38,277 nt of DNA, from the NCBI GenBank assembly GCA_902771225.1, contig CACXWH010000012.1, positions 1 through 38,277 on the forward strand. The letters run 5' to 3'. The position numbers and the translations under genes are program-made. Under the pieces are notes generated by a model. The model saw nothing but the letters and a program-made list of their open reading frames with translations, was not told the DNA's origin and made no database searches. Of the stretch, positions 37,001 through 38,277 are shown piece by piece. Source of the stretch: an uncultured Methanobrevibacter sp. (GTDB taxonomy: Archaea > Methanobacteriota > Methanobacteria > Methanobacteriales > Methanobacteriaceae). Positions within the stretch are counted from its first letter, which is position 1, and every line of letters starts with the position of its first letter.

Positions 37001-37487
37001 AAAGTGCTCCTCCGTTACCGGCATGATTGTTGTTGAATATTATATCATTTAAAGTAAGTGTACCTGTTGAGTTTATTGCCCCACCAAATCCTCCGGTTTT
37101 ATTTCCATTGATAAGGTTAATGTTGGAAATTGTAATGTTATTTCCGGTAATTACAAATATTCTTGATTGGAATTTCGCATCAATGGTATGGCCTTCACCA
37201 TTAAGGACAAAATTACTCTTGGTGATAAAAATTCCAGTATCATCATCAGTTTCATTGTTGAAAGCATAATCTTTAGTTAACTCTAAATACGTACTTGCAT
37301 TATCTATTTCATCCTTCAAATCACTGAATGAAGCATCACCAGTTGAATAAACTTCATTTGGAGTGATTTCCAAAACTTCTTGACTATCCGCACTTAAAAC
37401 ATCACTAGTACTGTTTTCAGCAGCACAAACTGCACCAACAGACAGGGTTAAGATAAGTAGGACAATCATAATTTTTAAAATCTTCAT
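34005..37487 (-). CDS. Secreted beta-helix / papain-like protease adhesin 5, with expanded beta-helix
   Basis: Protein of 1,160 residues, the longest of the five. Signal peptide MKILKIMIVLLILTLSVGAVCA; beta-helix about 60-520, enlarged by four perfect-length 24-residue repeats (about 159-254) that begin GGALYIGGETTINN or GGAILIQGETEINN; C1 peptidase beginning RFDLRDWEW with Gln555 (KNQG), Cys561 (GSCWVFGV), His707 (DHSVSIVGWDD) and Asn737 (IKNSWD); probable lectin-like domain; three Ig-like repeats. The usual NSWG is NSWD here and DQG is NQG, but the four active residues remain. GGGGAT supports the ATG. Its promoter differs from adhesins 3 and 4, and the matching conserved block is 460 bases upstream, beyond a transposase-like remnant. 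Confidence 0.9.
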   Translation of the reverse strand: MKILKIMIVLLILTLSVGAVCAAENSTSDVLSADSQEVLEITPNEVYSTGDASFSDLKDEIDNASTYLELTKDYAFNNETDDDTGIFITKSNFVLNGEGHTIDAKFQSRIFVITGNNITISNINLINGNKTGGFGGAINSTGTLTLNDIIFNNNHAGNGGALYIGGETTINNALFSENKAGNGGAILIQGETEINNVTFNNNQADAGGALYIDGETTINDSIFNNNNATNGGAILAQDEAKINNSTFNNNQAENGGAIFNKNYTTEITYCEFSNNTAEWGGSVYSSNKTLISNSAFSNAISKYAAAVYAEGNISIKNSTFEDLYANQTAGAIGVKSLTDMEINNCTFSNTAATKNGGAIFIDIDSKPIETYILNSMFINSTGDFGGALVQLGGNITIINSIFINNTAQYDGGAIFVSNTLLSMNNTIFESNKIMDNETFNGGAIYLDDSVFNIFNSDFANNTKNAIYTYDSYGYMDNSTFKNNGEAIHSVFAGNNTFKNITLNNDIMVLNDTNYLSIMSGNGIKLELINNTINVTNLPARFDLRDWEWLTPVKNQGAMGSCWVFGVSGGLESELKKATGVAYDFSENNIQNTLLQYSKIGVIGNEEGGYLDEALSYFLSWIGPFPKEYDTYDELGKLSPILFTDKNIHIQDAILLKEIKNSSDIEEYKKAVMKYGAIAITYYAYQEAPYYNNKTAAQYQNNTTQQDHSVSIVGWDDTFSKENFIVTPPGDGAWIIKNSWDTDWGDKGYGYISYYDLGMVGYKYNPIFIIENTENYTTNYQTDLGGSLNIEEYSKDVSYKVNYEINGNELVSAVGTYFANEDEEYLLEIYLNNELVHTQNGTAPYRGYHTVKLTKEIPVKAKDIITAIMTKESIPFINKSRQHYLENVSFVNYGGKWEDPVKENKTFTLKVYTKGLTIYTQDLVKIYKNDSDFEANIGVANETVTFEINGRNYTRVSDENGTALMTINLGPGNYTIKTIFNGTAVENNITVLPTLIADNLVKYYRNASQFYIDLIDGEGNPIAGVNITMNINGVFYNRTTNENGTAKLNINLIPGEYILTAIDPLTGLQMSYNITVLPTLNATDLEMKYKDGSTFDVTVLDGQGKPAYKAAVKFNINGVIYTKHTDSKGIAKLNINLMSGKYIITSEYDGLKISNTITIKD
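36726..37013 (-). repeat. Four 72-base tandem repeats (24-residue beta-helix turns)
   Basis: Units are 37013-36942, 36941-36870, 36869-36798 and 36797-36726, each starting with a Gly-Gly-Ala codon triplet. Units 1 and 3 (GGALYI) resemble each other more than units 2 and 4 (GGAILI/GGAILA), so a 144-base pair of units was probably copied. Confidence 0.8.
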
Positions 37488-37632
37488 AATATATCCCCAT
37501 TATATATATGTTAAAATAATTATATAATAAATATTTATAGTGGTCTAAAGCTTTTTGATTAAAATTCTGTTTAATTTATATGTTTTTTGGTTTGGATGTT
37601 TCATTCATCTTGGGTGAGCTTGAATCTAAAGA
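37488..37632. other. Leader of adhesin 5 and AT-rich gap
   Basis: On the minus strand GGGGATATATT lies directly before the adhesin 5 ATG. Upstream, an AT-rich stretch including CTATAAATATTTATT (37527-37541) could be the TATA region. No gene is seen in the rest. Confidence 0.35.
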
Positions 37633-37927
37633 AAGGCTTCCGAAATATTTTTATATCACTAAAGTTTGGAATACTGATTAACTTTACAAAACTTTTCACT
37701 ACAAGACTCAGATAATTTCATGAAGGTCTCTAAATTGTATTTTAAATTCAAGAAATTGCGTAAAAAAAGAAGAAAAAATACTTTCATTGTTGATGCAACA
37801 TGAGAAAATATATAAATATACACCAAAATCAGTTGAAAAAACAGTATATTTAATTATATTTGGGATTACTAATCATATCGCTGGATTTTGCTTAAAAACG
37901 ACTATACAACAATTATCTGAGAACTAA
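37633..37927 (+). mobile_element. Degraded transposase-like sequence
   Basis: One frame from 37633 is interrupted by two stops and then reads MKVSKLYFKFKKLRKKRRKN followed by TFIVDAT at 37720-37803, similar in style to the DDE-type transposases of Methanobrevibacter in which a FIVDATP motif holds a catalytic Asp. An overlapping frame (37793-37927) reads MQHEKIYKYTPKSVEKTVY and LIIFGITNHIAGF, which looks like the N-terminus of a similar protein. The order is inverted relative to an intact gene, so two fragments may have been joined. No terminal inverted repeats were identified. The assignment is a pattern judgement only. Confidence 0.35.
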
Positions 37928-37949
37928 AAAATTTAGATTCCTGAAAATA

Positions 37950-37984
37950 TTATTTAAGTCTATATATTTGATTTTAAACTTTAA
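37950..37984 (-). promoter_or_regulatory. Displaced copy of the adhesin promoter block
   Basis: This 35-base stretch matches 30441-30475 and 33919-33953 with about four or five differences and keeps the CTTAAATAA box on the minus strand. It lies just downstream of the next adhesin gene, as in the other gaps, but is about 460 bases from the adhesin 5 start. Confidence 0.45.
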
Positions 37985-37997
37985 TTGGGGGTTAATC

Positions 37998-38030
37998 AAA
38001 AAAAAGAAAGGATTAATTAACTTAATCCTT
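37998..38030 (-). terminator. Hairpin terminator at the end of the partial adhesin
   Basis: AAGGATTAA (38008-38016) pairs perfectly with TTAATCCTT (38022-38030), with the stop codon in the right arm and a minus-strand T-tail from 37998-38005. Confidence 0.58.
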
Positions 38031-38277
38031 AATTATAATGGTGTTTGAAACTTTTAATCCATCATATTCTGATGTGATTATGTATTTGCCGGACATTAAA
38101 GTAATGTTTAGCATGGCTATTCCATCTGAATTTGTTTTGCGGTTATAAAATATTCCATTGATGTTAAATTTAACAGTCGCATCTTTTAATGGATTTCCCT
38201 GACCGTCAAGAACAGTTGCATTGAATGTTGAACCGTCTTTATAGCTCATCTCCAAATCACTTGCATACAATGTAGGC
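38022..38277 (-). CDS. Adhesin-like protein, C-terminal Ig-like repeat only (truncated by the window edge)
   Basis: The last 84 or so codons of another member of the family. The frame stays open to the window edge and reads PTLYASDLEMSYKDG, matching PTLNATDLEMTYKDG in the other genes, so the apparent TTG start at 38270 is internal. The visible part is the third C-terminal Ig-like repeat, ending SNTIIIKD. The N-terminal domains lie outside the window, so whether it is a protease cannot be said. Confidence 0.85.
   Translation of the reverse strand, partial: PTLYASDLEMSYKDGSTFNATVLDGQGNPLKDATVKFNINGIFYNRKTNSDGIAMLNITLMSGKYIITSEYDGLKVSNTIIIKD

Larger units (their letters stand above)
14063..38277 (-). 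repeat. Dispersed C-terminal module of three Ig-like repeats, six full copies and one partial
   Basis: Approximate positions are 14063-14796, 20258-21003, 23665-24401, 27071-27807, 30530-31267, 34005-34741 and the partial 38022-38277. Each full copy holds three repeats of about 75-85 residues, recognised by DLVKIYKN, NLVKYYKNASQF and DLEMTYKDGSTFNVTV. Long runs are nearly identical at nucleotide level between copies. Confidence 0.85.

Noticed and set aside
36726-37013. Regular 72-base repeats considered as a CRISPR array
   Set aside because: There are no unique spacers between identical repeats; the whole stretch is in frame and codes for beta-helix turns.
25248-37269. Plus-strand frames of about 60-143 codons opposite the protease-adhesins
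   Set aside because: They recur at the same places in each paralogue because the coding strand is conserved; none has a promoter, ribosome-binding site or domain.
14063-37487. Search for a sortase LPxTG motif, C-terminal membrane helix or pseudomurein-binding repeats in the adhesins
   Set aside because: None is visible; the proteins end directly after the third Ig-like repeat.

Overview
The window is AT-rich, densely coding DNA from a methanogenic archaeon, most likely Methanobrevibacter or a close member of the Methanobacteriaceae. The evidence is an MptE-type methanopterin kinase, an ORC1/Cdc6 initiator, an archease, a DUF4013 membrane protein, TATA-box promoters, oligo-T termination and a large family of secreted adhesin-like proteins. 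Species cannot be fixed from sequence reading alone.

Left part (1-10.4 kb): the 3' part of a large non-ribosomal peptide synthetase (NRPS; A-T-C-A-T-C-A-T-reductase), open at the left window edge, followed 11 bases later by a MATE exporter. The exporter carries a C-terminal soluble domain resembling a worn anti-sigma-factor kinase ATPase. A STAS anti-sigma-antagonist-like gene converges on it, and a perfect 13-bp hairpin separates the two. I read this as a biosynthesis-export-control cassette.

Housekeeping part (10.5-14.0 kb): a degraded YczE/YitT-type membrane gene, mptE, an orc1/cdc6 homologue, a small one-helix membrane protein, archease and a small multi-helix membrane protein.

Middle part (14.0-20.1 kb): an adhesin-like protein with an unassigned N-terminal domain (minus strand), remains of an MFS drug exporter, a DUF4013 protein, and two overlapping paralogous membrane proteins whose C-terminal halves look like a channel S5-pore-S6 unit with an unusual filter.

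Right part (20.2-38.3 kb, all minus strand): five consecutive secreted proteins of about 1,080-1,160 residues plus the tail of a further gene. Each of the five has a signal peptide, a right-handed beta-helix, a papain-like C1 peptidase with intact Gln/Cys/His/Asn, a probable lectin-like domain and three C-terminal Ig-like repeats. The last module is shared, almost unchanged, with the adhesin at 14 kb and the partial gene at the right edge. Each gene ends in a small hairpin that includes its stop codon, and a promoter block is conserved between copies. A degraded transposase-like sequence lies in the last intergenic gap. The most interesting systems are the tandem beta-helix/protease array and the NRPS-MATE-STAS cassette.
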